Part shown: positions 1 through 6,959 of the stretch, one piece after another | How positions within the stretch are numbered: the stretch's first letter is position 1 | How the letters are laid out: each line of letters opens with the position of its first letter | Assembly (NCBI GenBank): GCA_945872035.1 | Contig: CAMBYA010000053.1 | Location: 1-10,745 of the forward strand | Reading direction: 5' to 3' | DNA: 10,745 bases | DNA from: Rhizobium sp. Q54 | GTDB lineage: Bacteria; Pseudomonadota; Alphaproteobacteria; SMXS01 | Notes under the pieces: model-generated | Databases searched by the model: none | Told to the model about the DNA's origin: nothing | The model's input: the letters and a program-made list of their open reading frames with translations, nothing else | Made by a program: the position numbers and the translations under genes

Positions 1-556
1 CAGCGGCCTCGGGCTGAGCATGGCCTATGGTTTCGTGCGCCAGTCGGGCGGCGCCATCAAGGCCGAGAGCGAGGCCGGCAAGGGCTCGCGGATCATTTTC
101 TACCTGCCGAGCTACCGCGACACGACCGGGACCGCGAGCAACGCGAGGACACCGGGCGCCCAGCACAGCGGCAAGGGCGAGCGAATCATGCTGGTCGAGG
201 ACGACGCGGCGGTGCGCGACCTGCTGGTCCGACGGCTGCGGAGCATGGGCTATGACGTGGTGCCGGTCGACGACGCGGTGAAGGCGCTGAAGGTCCTGCC
301 GGAGCAGCCCGACGTGGACCTGCTGCTCACCGACGTGGTGCTGCCGGGCGGCATCTATGGCGACAAGCTGGCGGTCCAGGCCCGTCAATTGCGGCCCGGC
401 CTGAAGGTTCTGTTCATGTCGGGCTATCCCAAGAACGCCATGGATCATCTGGGCCAGATGGGCGTCGACGCGCCGGTGCTGCGCAAGCCGTTCCGCAACC
501 AGGAGCTGGCTGTCCAGCTTCGCCGGCTGCTTGACCCGACGGAGGAAAACGCCTAA
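1..556 (+). CDS. Hybrid sensor histidine kinase, C-terminal part (5' truncated)
   Basis: The reading frame is open from base 2 at the window edge, so the true start lies upstream. The first codons read SGLGLSMAYGFVRQSGG, the G2 box of a HATPase_c kinase domain, followed by the last kinase strand (GSRIIFYLP). A linker of roughly 25 residues leads into a complete receiver domain: acidic pocket in MLVEDDAAVRD, phosphoacceptor Asp in LLLTDVVLPGG (codon 332-334), FMSGYP switch strand, and conserved Lys in LRKPF (codon 485-487). The order kinase-then-receiver defines a hybrid kinase that autophosphorylates and passes phosphate to its own receiver, probably onward to a phosphotransfer protein. Sensor domains (PAS type are common in this family) would be upstream and cannot be seen. 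It ends with TAA, ten bases before the riboswitch begins, so the next transcription unit must start inside or just after this gene. The signal and partner are unknown. Confidence 0.93.
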   Translation, partial: SGLGLSMAYGFVRQSGGAIKAESEAGKGSRIIFYLPSYRDTTGTASNARTPGAQHSGKGERIMLVEDDAAVRDLLVRRLRSMGYDVVPVDDAVKALKVLPEQPDVDLLLTDVVLPGGIYGDKLAVQARQLRPGLKVLFMSGYPKNAMDHLGQMGVDAPVLRKPFRNQELAVQLRRLLDPTEENA

Positions 557-559
557 CAC
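531..559 (+). promoter_or_regulatory. Possible promoter for the SAM-II/metZ operon
   Basis: TTGACC (531-536), 17 bases, then TAACAC (554-559) would put the transcript start near 566, where the riboswitch P1 helix begins. The -35 is good and the -10 weak. It overlaps the stop codon of the upstream kinase. This is inference from motif and spacing only. Confidence 0.35.
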
Positions 560-560
560 T

Positions 561-620
561 CGGGCCGTGGTGATTTGGCGACCAGCTTGCGGCCACGTTA
601 AACAAACAGCTAAACGGTCG
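561..620 (+). promoter_or_regulatory. SAM-II (metA-motif) riboswitch aptamer
   Basis: The conserved blocks of the alphaproteobacterial SAM-II class appear in order: GTGGTGATTTGGC (567-579), GCTTGCGGCCACGTTAAACA (585-604) and GCTAAA (609-614). The required H-type pseudoknot can be drawn. P1 is CGTGG (566-570) with CCACG (593-597). P2b is CGACC (579-583) with GGTCG (616-620). P2a is AGC (584-586) with GCT (609-611). SAM-II binds S-adenosylmethionine and typically lies ahead of metA, metX or metZ. Here it precedes a PaiB-like gene and metZ, consistent with feedback control of methionine synthesis. The consensus is recalled, not searched, but both sequence and pseudoknot agree. Confidence 0.92.
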
Positions 621-641
621 GGCGCGAACCCTGACCCGTTT
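612..641 (+). promoter_or_regulatory. Putative antiterminator hairpin overlapping riboswitch and terminator
   Basis: GGTCGGG (616-622) can pair with CCTGACC (630-636), and AAAC (612-615) with GTTT (638-641) across a bulged C637, giving about 11 base pairs (one G-T wobble) with a 7-base loop. The 5' arm contains the 3' strand of riboswitch helix P2b, and the 3' arm contains the 5' strand of the terminator. It is therefore exclusive with both the SAM-bound pseudoknot and the terminator. This follows from pairing by eye and is not tested. Confidence 0.65.
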
Positions 642-656
642 TGGTCGGGGTTTTTT
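627..656 (+). terminator. Intrinsic terminator of the SAM-II attenuator
   Basis: CCCTGACC (629-636) pairs with GGTCGGGG (643-650) around a 6-base loop (one G-T wobble) and is followed directly by six T residues (651-656); AA 627-628 can extend the stem onto the T run. It lies 16 bases before the start codon of the next gene, so it must act as a regulated leader terminator rather than as the end of the kinase transcript alone. Confidence 0.88.
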
Positions 657-672
657 GTTTTGGGCGGATGCG

Positions 673-1287
673 ATGTACGTACCGGACCATTTCCTGCAGG
701 ACGACCGCGAGGCCGCGCTCGACCTGATCGAGCGACACGAATTCGGCCTGCTGGTGGCGGGCGCGGACGCGGCGCACATCCCGTTCGTGCTGGATCGCCG
801 GCAAGGCCTGCTGCGCTGCCATGTGGCGCGCGCCAACCCGCTCTCGCGCCTGGCGGTGGGCAAGCCGGTGCTGGCGGTCTTCTCCGGCCCGCATTGCTAT
901 GTCTCGCCGGACTGGTACGAGACCGGCGGACAGGTGCCGACCTGGAACTACATGGCCGTCCACGTCACGGGTACGGCCACCGAACTGCCCGCGCCGGCGC
1001 TCGAGGCGCATCTGCGGGCGCTGGTCGCCCAGGAGGAGTGCCACCTGTCGCCCAAGCCAGCGTGGGACATGGGCCGGGTGCAGGCGGACAAGGTCGCGGC
1101 CATGCAGCGCGGTATCGTCGGACTGGAAATCCCGCTGGAGCGGATCGACGCGAAATGGAAACTGTCGCAGAACCGGACGCTCGCCGACCGCCGTAAGGTG
1201 GTCGCCGCGCTGCGTGTCCGGGGCGGCGAGAACAACACGGCCATCGCCGACGCGATGGAGCGAAGCGAGAAGGACGCAAGACCATGA
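673..1287 (+). CDS. PaiB-like FMN-binding split-barrel protein
   Basis: A 204-residue protein starting MYVPDHFLQ, the usual N terminus of the FMN_bind_2/PaiB family. Other family marks are WNYMAVHVTGTA in the middle and KLSQNRTLADRRKVVAALR near the end. These proteins have a flavin-binding split beta-barrel. The Bacillus member PaiB was described as a negative regulator of sporulation and degradative enzymes, but biochemical activity in most relatives is unknown. ATG 673 is chosen over an in-frame TTG at 655, which lies inside the terminator T run and would add six residues not expected in the family. The ribosome site is weak (GGGCGG upstream). It is the first gene after the riboswitch, and its TGA overlaps the metZ ATG (ATGA), so the two are probably translationally coupled and both SAM-regulated. 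Its role in methionine metabolism is unknown. Confidence 0.88.
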   Translation: MYVPDHFLQDDREAALDLIERHEFGLLVAGADAAHIPFVLDRRQGLLRCHVARANPLSRLAVGKPVLAVFSGPHCYVSPDWYETGGQVPTWNYMAVHVTGTATELPAPALEAHLRALVAQEECHLSPKPAWDMGRVQADKVAAMQRGIVGLEIPLERIDAKWKLSQNRTLADRRKVVAALRVRGGENNTAIADAMERSEKDARP

Positions 1288-2480
1288 CCGAGAAGAAACC
1301 CTCCGACTGGCGGCTGGCGACCCGCCTGGTGCGCGGCGGCACGAATCGCTCGAATTTCGGCGAGACGTCGGAAGCCATCTTCATGACCTCGGGCTTCCGC
1401 TACGACGCGGCCGAGGACGCCGCCGACCGCTTTGCCGGCACCGCCGAGGGATTCACCTATTCGCGTCTCTCCAACCCGACCGTCGCCATGTTCGAGGAGC
1501 GCATGTCGCTGATCGAGGGCCTGCCCGTGGCTAAGGCGACGGCGACCGGCATGGCCGCGGTCAACGCCGCGCTGATGTGCCAGCTCCGCGCCGGCGACAA
1601 GGTGGTGGGCGCCAAGGCGCTGTTCGGCTCGTGCCGCTATATCCTCGACCAGATCCTGCCGCGCTTCGGCATCATCACCGAGCTGGTGACCGGATCGGAC
1701 AACGACGCCTGGACCCGCGCGATCACGCCCGGCACAAAAACCGTGTTCGTCGAGACACCCGCCAACCCGACCCTCGACGTCGTCGACCTGGCGTATGTCT
1801 GCAAGGCGGCGCACGCGGTGGGCGCCACGGTCATCGTCGACAATGTGTTCGCCACGCCGCTGCTGCAGCGGCCGACCGACTACGGCGCCGACATCGTGGT
1901 CTATTCCGGCACCAAGCACATCGACGGCCAGGGCCGGGCGCTGGGCGGGGTGATCCTGTGCGGCGAGAAATTCTTCGAGGACCACCTCAACCAGTATCTG
2001 CGCCACACCGGCCCGACCATGAGCCCGTTCAACGCCTGGATCATGCTCAAGGGCCTCGAGACGCTGGACCTGCGCGTGACGCGGATGTGCGAGAACGCCG
2101 CGAAGGTGGCCGATTTCCTCGCTGACAGCGGCAAGCTGGCGCGCGTGCTCTATCCCGGCCGCAAGGACCATCCGCAGCACGCGCTCGCCATGCGGCAGAT
2201 GAAAGCCGGCGGCAGCGTCATCACCGTCGACGTGCCGGGCGGCCGTGACGCCGCGTTCCGGCTGCTCAACGCGCTGCGGATCATCGACATCTCGAACAAT
2301 CTGGGCGACGCCAAGAGCCTGATGACCCATCCGTCGAGCACGACGCACCGGTCGCTCGCCGAGGAGGCCCGGCTGGAGCTGGGCATCGGCGAGGGCACGC
2401 TGCGCTTGTCGGTCGGCCTGGAGGATCCTCTGGACCTGATCGAAGATCTGGATCAGGCCATGTCGCGTATATCGGCTTAG
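1284..2480 (+). CDS. metZ: O-succinylhomoserine sulfhydrylase
   Basis: A 398-residue PLP enzyme of the Cys/Met metabolism family that makes homocysteine directly from O-succinylhomoserine and sulfide, bypassing cystathionine, in the cytoplasm. Visible marks are [18 protein letters not shown] near the N terminus, [30 protein letters not shown], the aspartate-containing [10 protein letters not shown], and the PLP lysine in [17 protein letters not shown] (K211). The N-terminal pattern and the alphaproteobacterial setting favour MetZ over cystathionine gamma-synthase or O-acetylhomoserine sulfhydrylase. The length is typical. The ribosome site AGAAGGA (1268-1274) lies inside the end of the preceding gene, and the start overlaps that gene's stop. 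Control by the upstream SAM-II attenuator is inferred. The apaG gene follows, an arrangement common in alphaproteobacteria. Confidence 0.95.
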   Translation: MTEKKPSDWRLATRLVRGGTNRSNFGETSEAIFMTSGFRYDAAEDAADRFAGTAEGFTYSRLSNPTVAMFEERMSLIEGLPVAKATATGMAAVNAALMCQLRAGDKVVGAKALFGSCRYILDQILPRFGIITELVTGSDNDAWTRAITPGTKTVFVETPANPTLDVVDLAYVCKAAHAVGATVIVDNVFATPLLQRPTDYGADIVVYSGTKHIDGQGRALGGVILCGEKFFEDHLNQYLRHTGPTMSPFNAWIMLKGLETLDLRVTRMCENAAKVADFLADSGKLARVLYPGRKDHPQHALAMRQMKAGGSVITVDVPGGRDAAFRLLNALRIIDISNNLGDAKSLMTHPSSTTHRSLAEEARLELGIGEGTLRLSVGLEDPLDLIEDLDQAMSRISA

Positions 2481-2494
2481 GGCTGTAGACAAAA

Positions 2495-2525
2495 GGCAAT
2501 CCGGGGTTAGAGTACCCGAATTGCC
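2495..2525 (+). other. Inverted repeat/hairpin between metZ and apaG
   Basis: GGCAATCCGGG (2495-2505) pairs with CCCGAATTGCC (2515-2525), ten of eleven pairs with one C-A mismatch and a 9-base loop. There is no T run after it on the plus strand; AAAA precedes it, so it would look like a terminator only when read on the minus strand, where no gene points this way. It may be an mRNA processing or stability element, or a weak boundary between metZ and apaG. Confidence 0.55.
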
Positions 2526-2571
2526 GCCCGCTCGGACCGCCAGCAGGGCCGATCCAGAACAAGGCCATACC

Positions 2572-2964
2572 ATGTACAACGCCGTAACCCGGCAGATCAG
2601 CGTGACCGTAACGCCCCACTTCATCGAGGACCAGTCGGACCCCGAGGACAATCATTATGTGTGGGCGTACCAGGTCAATATCGAGAACGCCGGCCGCGAA
2701 ACCGTTCAGCTGATCAGCCGTTACTGGCATATCACCGACGCGAACGGCCAGGTCCAGGAGGTGCGCGGCGACGGAGTTGTCGGCGAGCAGCCGGTGCTGC
2801 GCCCGGGCGAAAGCTTCGAGTATACCAGCGGCACGCCGCTGTCGACGCCGTCGGGGATCATGGTCGGCCGCTATCAGATGGAAACCAAGGGCGGCGAGGG
2901 ATTCGAGATCGAAATCCCCGCCTTCTCGCTGGACAGTCCGTACCAGCGCACGAGCCTGAACTGA
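2572..2964 (+). CDS. apaG: ApaG family protein (DUF525)
   Basis: A 130-residue single-domain protein, close to the approximately 125 residues of E. coli ApaG. The family fold is a fibronectin-III-like beta sandwich. Diagnostic stretches are [64 protein letters not shown] and the C-terminal IPAFSLDSP. Often annotated as a Co2+/Mg2+ efflux-related protein from Salmonella CorD phenotypes; the molecular activity is not settled. ATG 2572 is chosen because [15 protein letters not shown] matches the family start; the upstream in-frame TTG at 2521 falls inside a hairpin arm and adds 17 unrelated residues. No strong Shine-Dalgarno is seen. It lies 91 bases after metZ and 42 before folE on the same strand, so co-transcription is possible but not proven. 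Confidence 0.93.
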   Translation: MYNAVTRQISVTVTPHFIEDQSDPEDNHYVWAYQVNIENAGRETVQLISRYWHITDANGQVQEVRGDGVVGEQPVLRPGESFEYTSGTPLSTPSGIMVGRYQMETKGGEGFEIEIPAFSLDSPYQRTSLN

Positions 2965-3006
2965 CGTTCCGGCCTGAATCGGCCGGCCTGAACCGGGGAG
3001 TAGATC

Positions 3007-3612
3007 GTGGACAAGAGAGTGGTGGGGATGCCGACCCGCGAGGAAGCGGAGGAGGCTGTGCGCACCATGCTGCGCTGGGCGGGCGACGATCCGGCGCGCG
3101 AGGGCCTGCTGGACACGCCGGCCCGCGTCGTCCGCGCGTATGAGGAATTCTTCGCCGGCTACCGCGAGGATCCGAACCAGTACCTGGAGCGGACCTTCGA
3201 GGAAGTGGCGGGCTATGACGAGATGGTCGTGCTGCGCGACATTCCGTTCGAATCCCATTGCGAGCATCACCTGGCGCCGATCATCGGCAGGGCGCATGTG
3301 GCCTATCTGCCGACCAACCGGGTCGTCGGCATTTCCAAGCTGGCCCGCGTGGTCGATGCCTTCGCCAAGCGTCTGCAGGTTCAGGAGAAGCTGACCGCCC
3401 AGATCGCCGAATGCATCAACAGCGCGCTGAAGCCGGACGGCGTCGCCGTGGTGATCGAGGCTGTGCACCACTGCATGACCACGCGCGGTGTCCACAAGCA
3501 CGGCGTGTCCATGGTGACCAGCACCCTGCTCGGCGCGTTCCGCGAGAACATCCATACCCGCGCCGAGTTCATGGCCATGATCGGCAGCCCGGCCAGCCGC
3601 GTCTACGGCTGA
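3007..3612 (+). CDS. folE: GTP cyclohydrolase I (FolE type)
   Basis: A 201-residue enzyme that converts GTP to dihydroneopterin triphosphate, the first step of tetrahydrofolate synthesis. It is a cytoplasmic homodecamer using catalytic zinc. Zinc and active-site residues are all present: C85 and H88 in SHCEHHLAP, and C156 in [12 protein letters not shown]. Other family signatures are [34 protein letters not shown] and the C-terminal TRAEFMAMI. This is therefore the zinc-dependent FolE1 class, not the FolE2 substitute. The start is GTG 3007, supported by GGGGAG (2995-3000) at six bases and by the family N terminus. The gene lies 42 bases after apaG, with short GCCTGAA-type repeats in and before the gap. 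A hairpin begins immediately after its TGA. Confidence 0.96.
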   Translation: MDKRVVGMPTREEAEEAVRTMLRWAGDDPAREGLLDTPARVVRAYEEFFAGYREDPNQYLERTFEEVAGYDEMVVLRDIPFESHCEHHLAPIIGRAHVAYLPTNRVVGISKLARVVDAFAKRLQVQEKLTAQIAECINSALKPDGVAVVIEAVHHCMTTRGVHKHGVSMVTSTLLGAFRENIHTRAEFMAMIGSPASRVYG

Positions 3613-3637
3613 GCGAATTCGATGAGATCGAACTCGC
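3613..3637 (+). terminator. Hairpin directly after folE, weak terminator candidate
   Basis: GCGAATTCGAT (3613-3623) pairs with ATCGAACTCGC (3627-3637), ten of eleven pairs with one A-C mismatch and a 3-base loop, starting on the base after the folE stop. The tract after it (TCATTCGTT) is only mildly T-rich, so intrinsic termination may be partial. Confidence 0.45.
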
Positions 3638-3644
3638 TCATTCG

Positions 3645-3684
3645 TTCGCCGCGGCTTTCTTGCGGCAAAGCGAAGACGCTTCGC
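3645..3684. repeat. Two small inverted repeats in the folE-argE gap
   Basis: GCCGC (3648-3652) pairs with GCGGC (3662-3666), and GCGAAG (3670-3675) with CTTCGC (3679-3684). With the hairpin just upstream, the 88-base gap holds three adjacent hairpins. It resembles a dispersed intergenic palindromic element, but no second copy is visible in this window. Confidence 0.3.
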
Positions 3685-3700
3685 CTGAAAGCGCACTAGC

Positions 3701-4864
3701 ATGAGGCCCAACGCGCAACGGGCGGTGAACGTCCTCCGCGACCTGATCGCGTTCGACACGGTCAGCCGCAATTCGAACCTGGCGCTGATAGACTACGTCT
3801 CCGGCTACCTGTCGACCATCGGCGTCGATTGCGAGATCATCCGCGACGACACCGGCGCCAAGGCGAACCTGTTCGCCACCGTGGGCGGCCCGGCCGGCGT
3901 CCCCGGCATCGTGCTGTCCGGGCATACGGACGTGGTCCCTGTCGAGGGGCAGGACTGGTCGAGCGATCCGTTCACCCTCACCGAGCGCGACGGCAAGCTG
4001 TTCGGCCGCGGCACCTGCGACATGAAGGGCTTCATCGCCATCTGCCTCGCCATGGCGCCCGCCATCGCCAGGGCCGACCTGAAGCGGCCGATCCATTTCG
4101 CGTTTTCCTATGACGAGGAAGTCGGCTGCCGCGGCGTCGCCGGCATGATCGAGAAAATCGCCGGCCGCGCGCCGCTTCCGCGCGCCTGCATCGTTGGCGA
4201 GCCCACCTCCATGCGTGCCGTCACCGCCCACAAGGGCATCCGCGCGTTCGAGACGGCGATCACCGGGCGCGAGTCGCATTCCAGCAATACCGAGTTCGGC
4301 GTCAGCGCCGTCATGGCCGCCAGCCGGCTGATCGAGTTCCTGCGCGGCATCCTTGCCGAGATGAAAGCGCGCGGCGACGAGACGGGCCGCTTCGATCCGC
4401 CCTACACTTCGCTCAATATCGGCATGATCGGCGGCGGCACCGCGGTCAACATCATCCCGAACCATTGCCGGATGGTGTGGGAGTACCGGCCGCTGCCGCA
4501 GGCCGACGAGGACGAGATCATCGCGAGATTCGAGGCGTTCTCGCGCGAGGTCGAGGCCGAGATGCGCGCCAGGTACGGTGGTGCGTCCATCGTCACCACC
4601 CAGATCTCGCGCGCACCGGCCCTGCTGCGGCGCGAGAACTCGCCCGCCGAGGAGCTGGTGCGGGCGTTGACCGGCCAGAACGACACGCTGACCGCCGCCT
4701 ATGTCACCGAGGCCGGGCTGTTCCAGCAGGCCGACATTCCGACCGTGGTCTGTGGCCCCGGCTCCATCGACCAGGCCCACCGGCCCGACGAGTTCATCGA
4801 GCTGTCGCAGATGGACGCGGGCACCGAATTCATCGAGAAGCTGGTGGCGGCGCTGTCGGCCTGA
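3701..4864 (+). CDS. argE: Acetylornithine deacetylase
   Basis: A 387-residue M20-family metallohydrolase (E. coli ArgE is 383) that removes acetate from N-acetylornithine to give ornithine in arginine synthesis, in the cytoplasm with zinc or cobalt. Metal and catalytic residues are visible: H75 and D77 in LSGHTDVVPV, D107 in GRGTCDMKGF, the general base pair E139-E140 in YDEEVGCRG, E167 in VGEPTS, and H360 in SIDQAHRPDEF. The dimerisation insert lies between residues about 180 and 290. Start ATG 3701 fits the family N terminus; the ribosome site is weak (TGAAAG). The main alternative, succinyl-diaminopimelate desuccinylase (DapE), is less likely given WSSDPF and the GPGSIDQAH C-terminal motif. 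It stands alone between folE and the hydrolase. Confidence 0.92.
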   Translation: MRPNAQRAVNVLRDLIAFDTVSRNSNLALIDYVSGYLSTIGVDCEIIRDDTGAKANLFATVGGPAGVPGIVLSGHTDVVPVEGQDWSSDPFTLTERDGKLFGRGTCDMKGFIAICLAMAPAIARADLKRPIHFAFSYDEEVGCRGVAGMIEKIAGRAPLPRACIVGEPTSMRAVTAHKGIRAFETAITGRESHSSNTEFGVSAVMAASRLIEFLRGILAEMKARGDETGRFDPPYTSLNIGMIGGGTAVNIIPNHCRMVWEYRPLPQADEDEIIARFEAFSREVEAEMRARYGGASIVTTQISRAPALLRRENSPAEELVRALTGQNDTLTAAYVTEAGLFQQADIPTVVCGPGSIDQAHRPDEFIELSQMDAGTEFIEKLVAALSA

Positions 4865-4922
4865 GGTCGACTCCGGCCATTTTTCCCTTAAGAATACCTG
4901 CCGGAACAACGGGGAGGATTCC

Positions 4923-5840
4923 ATGGCCGCATCGCCGGAGCTGCAGAAAACCATCAACATGCTGCGCGCGGGCAACGAAGCCGCCGCCAAGGCCGGGGTG
5001 GCGCCCAGCGTGGAGGGCGTGCGCGAGATGATGGCCACCGCCGTCTTCACCGCGCCCGCGCCGGCCGGCCTCCGCACCGCAAAGGTACGGGCGGTCACCG
5101 TCCCCTGCGAATGGGTCTGCGCCCCCGGCTCGGATCCGGGCAAGCGCATCCTTTACCTGCATGGCGGCGGTTACGCGGCCGGCAACCTGGATACCCACCG
5201 CGCGCTGTGCGGCGACATCTCTGTCGCCTCCGGCGCCTCGGTGCTGAACGTCGACTACCGGTTGGCGCCGGAATACACCGCGCCCGCCCAGTTCGACGAC
5301 GCGCTGCTGGCCTATCGCTGGATGCTGGACAACGGCCCGCTGGGCGAGGACGAGGCGAGCCATGCCTTCGTCGCCGGCGATTCGGCGGGCGGCGGCCTGG
5401 GGCTTGCGGTGCTGCAGGGCATCCGTGACGCCGGACTGCGCGCCCCCGACGCGGCGGTGCTGATCTCGCCCTGGACGGACATGACCGGCTCGGGCGCATC
5501 CATGCGCTCCAATGCGGACAAGGATCCGATGGTCGGCTACGGCATGCTGTCGTGGATGGCGGGCATGGTCGTGGGCGACGGCGATCCCGCCGATCCGCGC
5601 GTGTCACCGCTGTTCGGCGACTATGCCAGCCTGCCGCCCATGCTGATCCAGGTTGGCGAGAACGAGACCCTGCTGGACGATTCCCGCGTCGCCGCCGACA
5701 AGGCCAAGGCGGCGGGCGTCGACGTCACCCTGGAATGCTGGCCCGACGTTATCCACGTCTGGCACGCGCTCGGACACCGCGTGCCCGAAGCAGCCCAGGG
5801 CATCGCCCGCATCGGCGAATACCTGCGCGGCCGGTTCTGA
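4923..5840 (+). CDS. HSL-family alpha/beta hydrolase (esterase/lipase type)
   Basis: A 305-residue hydrolase of the hormone-sensitive-lipase branch (Abhydrolase_3). The oxyanion motif HGGGY begins at H80, the nucleophile elbow is GDSAGG (S154), YRLAPEY follows at 112-118, and the catalytic His is in DVIHVWH (H278 most likely). At the acid position the sequence is GENETLLDD, with Glu248 where many relatives have Asp; Glu occurs in part of the family, or D252 may serve. It should hydrolyse esters or lactones of small acyl groups; the substrate cannot be told. There is no signal peptide, so it is probably cytoplasmic. A strong GGGGAGG (4911-4917) five bases before ATG 4923 fixes the start, and the longer upstream frame overlaps argE. 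The 58-base gap after argE holds two GANTC sites. Its stop is one base from the convergent reductase. Confidence 0.88.
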   Translation: MAASPELQKTINMLRAGNEAAAKAGVAPSVEGVREMMATAVFTAPAPAGLRTAKVRAVTVPCEWVCAPGSDPGKRILYLHGGGYAAGNLDTHRALCGDISVASGASVLNVDYRLAPEYTAPAQFDDALLAYRWMLDNGPLGEDEASHAFVAGDSAGGGLGLAVLQGIRDAGLRAPDAAVLISPWTDMTGSGASMRSNADKDPMVGYGMLSWMAGMVVGDGDPADPRVSPLFGDYASLPPMLIQVGENETLLDDSRVAADKAKAAGVDVTLECWPDVIHVWHALGHRVPEAAQGIARIGEYLRGRF

Positions 5841-5841
5841 G

Positions 5842-6933
5842 CTAGGCAGGCCTGCCAAACGGCTTGTCGATCTTGGCGCCGCCGTCGGTTACGTCCTGGA
5901 TGAAGCGGCTCTGGATCAGGTCGTGGGGATAACCCAGCTCGACCTCGGTGAGTTCGTCCAGCCACGCCTTGTGCTCCAGCGACAGCGTCACGTCCATGGC
6001 GCCGAGATTGTCCTCGAGCTGGGCCGGCGTGCGCGCGCCGAGGATGGTGCTGGAGACGCCCTGGTGTGCCATCACCCAGGCGAGTGCCACCTGCGCGGGG
6101 GTGGCGCCGATCTGCTTGCCGATATCGATCAGCGCGTCGTTCACCTCGAGTGCCTTCTCGGTCACGCGGCCCGAGGCGGCCACCATGTTCTCGCGGGTGC
6201 CGTTGCCACCGCCGAGCACGCGGGCGTCGCCACTCCCGGGCTGGGCGATGTGCTTGCGGCCGTATTTGCCGGTCAGCAGGCCGGCCGCCAGCGGCGACCA
6301 CGGCGTGACGCCGAGGCCGAACTCGCGGCACATGGGCAGCAGGTCGCGCTCGGGCGTCCGCTGCAGCAAATTGTATTCCAGCTGCAGGGCGATGAATGGG
6401 CTCCAGCCCTTCAGGTCGGCCAGCGTGTTGGCCTGCGCGATCTTCCACGCCGGCGCGTTCGACACGCCCACATAGAGCAGCTTGCCCTGGCTGACCGCGT
6501 CGTCGAGCGCGCGCATGATCTCCTGTACCGGTGTCCGGAACTCCCAGACATGCAGCCAGTAGAGGTCGATGTAGTCGGTGCCCAGCCGCTTCAGCGACGA
6601 CTCCAGCGACTGCATGATGTTCTTTCGCGCGTTGCCGCCGGCGTTGGGGTCGCCGGGCGAGGTGTTCATGGTGAACTTGGTGCCGATCACCCAGCGCTCG
6701 CGCTGGCCCTTCATGAACTCGCCCAGCAGCGTCTCGCTGGTGCCCTGGGTGTAGCCGTCGGCGGTATCGACGAAGTTGCCGCCCCGGTCGGCATACATGT
6801 CGAACATGCGGCGGCTGTCCTGGGCGTTGGCGCCCCAGCCCCAGTCCTCGCCGAAGGTCATGGCCCCCAGGCAGAGCGGTGAAACCCTCAGGCCGCTGCG
6901 GCCCAAAGTGCGGTAATCGTCCAAGGCAACCAT
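5842..6933 (-). CDS. Aldo/keto reductase
   Basis: A 363-residue NAD(P)H-dependent oxidoreductase with a TIM-barrel fold that reduces aldehydes or ketones in the cytoplasm. It starts MVALDDYRTLGRSGLRVSPL. The catalytic tetrad is visible: D56 and Y61 in FVDTADGYTQG, K86 in VIGTKF, and H128 in LYWLHVWE. Cofactor-side motifs include YVGVSNAPAWKIAQA, LEYNLLQR, WSPLAAGLLTGKY and SSTILGARTPAQLEDN near the C terminus. The start at 6933 is set by GGGGAG (complement of 6941-6946) seven bases upstream; the open frame extends further but runs through the TPR gene. It begins 26 bases after that gene and is probably co-transcribed with it. Substrate unknown; there is no extra domain. It ends one base from the convergent hydrolase gene with no room for a dedicated terminator. 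Confidence 0.92.
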   Translation of the reverse strand: MVALDDYRTLGRSGLRVSPLCLGAMTFGEDWGWGANAQDSRRMFDMYADRGGNFVDTADGYTQGTSETLLGEFMKGQRERWVIGTKFTMNTSPGDPNAGGNARKNIMQSLESSLKRLGTDYIDLYWLHVWEFRTPVQEIMRALDDAVSQGKLLYVGVSNAPAWKIAQANTLADLKGWSPFIALQLEYNLLQRTPERDLLPMCREFGLGVTPWSPLAAGLLTGKYGRKHIAQPGSGDARVLGGGNGTRENMVAASGRVTEKALEVNDALIDIGKQIGATPAQVALAWVMAHQGVSSTILGARTPAQLEDNLGAMDVTLSLEHKAWLDELTEVELGYPHDLIQSRFIQDVTDGGAKIDKPFGRPA

Positions 6934-6959
6934 GTCGCGTCTCCCCGCTTCGGTTGAGT

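Noticed and set aside
655..672. Earlier TTG start for the PaiB-like gene
   Set aside because: It lies within the T run of the attenuator terminator, has no ribosome site, and family members start at the MYVP ATG (673).
948..2651. 567-residue minus-strand frame opposite metZ
   Set aside because: metZ is unmistakable on the plus strand; this frame has Arg/Ala/Gly-biased composition and no motif.
2281..5149. Two long minus-strand frames (2281-3771 and 3638-5149) opposite apaG, folE and argE
   Set aside because: They cover clearly assigned plus-strand genes, and their translations show only codon-shadow composition.
5653..6882. 409-residue open frame on the plus strand opposite the aldo/keto reductase
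   Set aside because: The reductase on the minus strand has a full catalytic tetrad and ribosome site. The plus frame has no recognisable domain and is the expected shadow in high-GC coding DNA.
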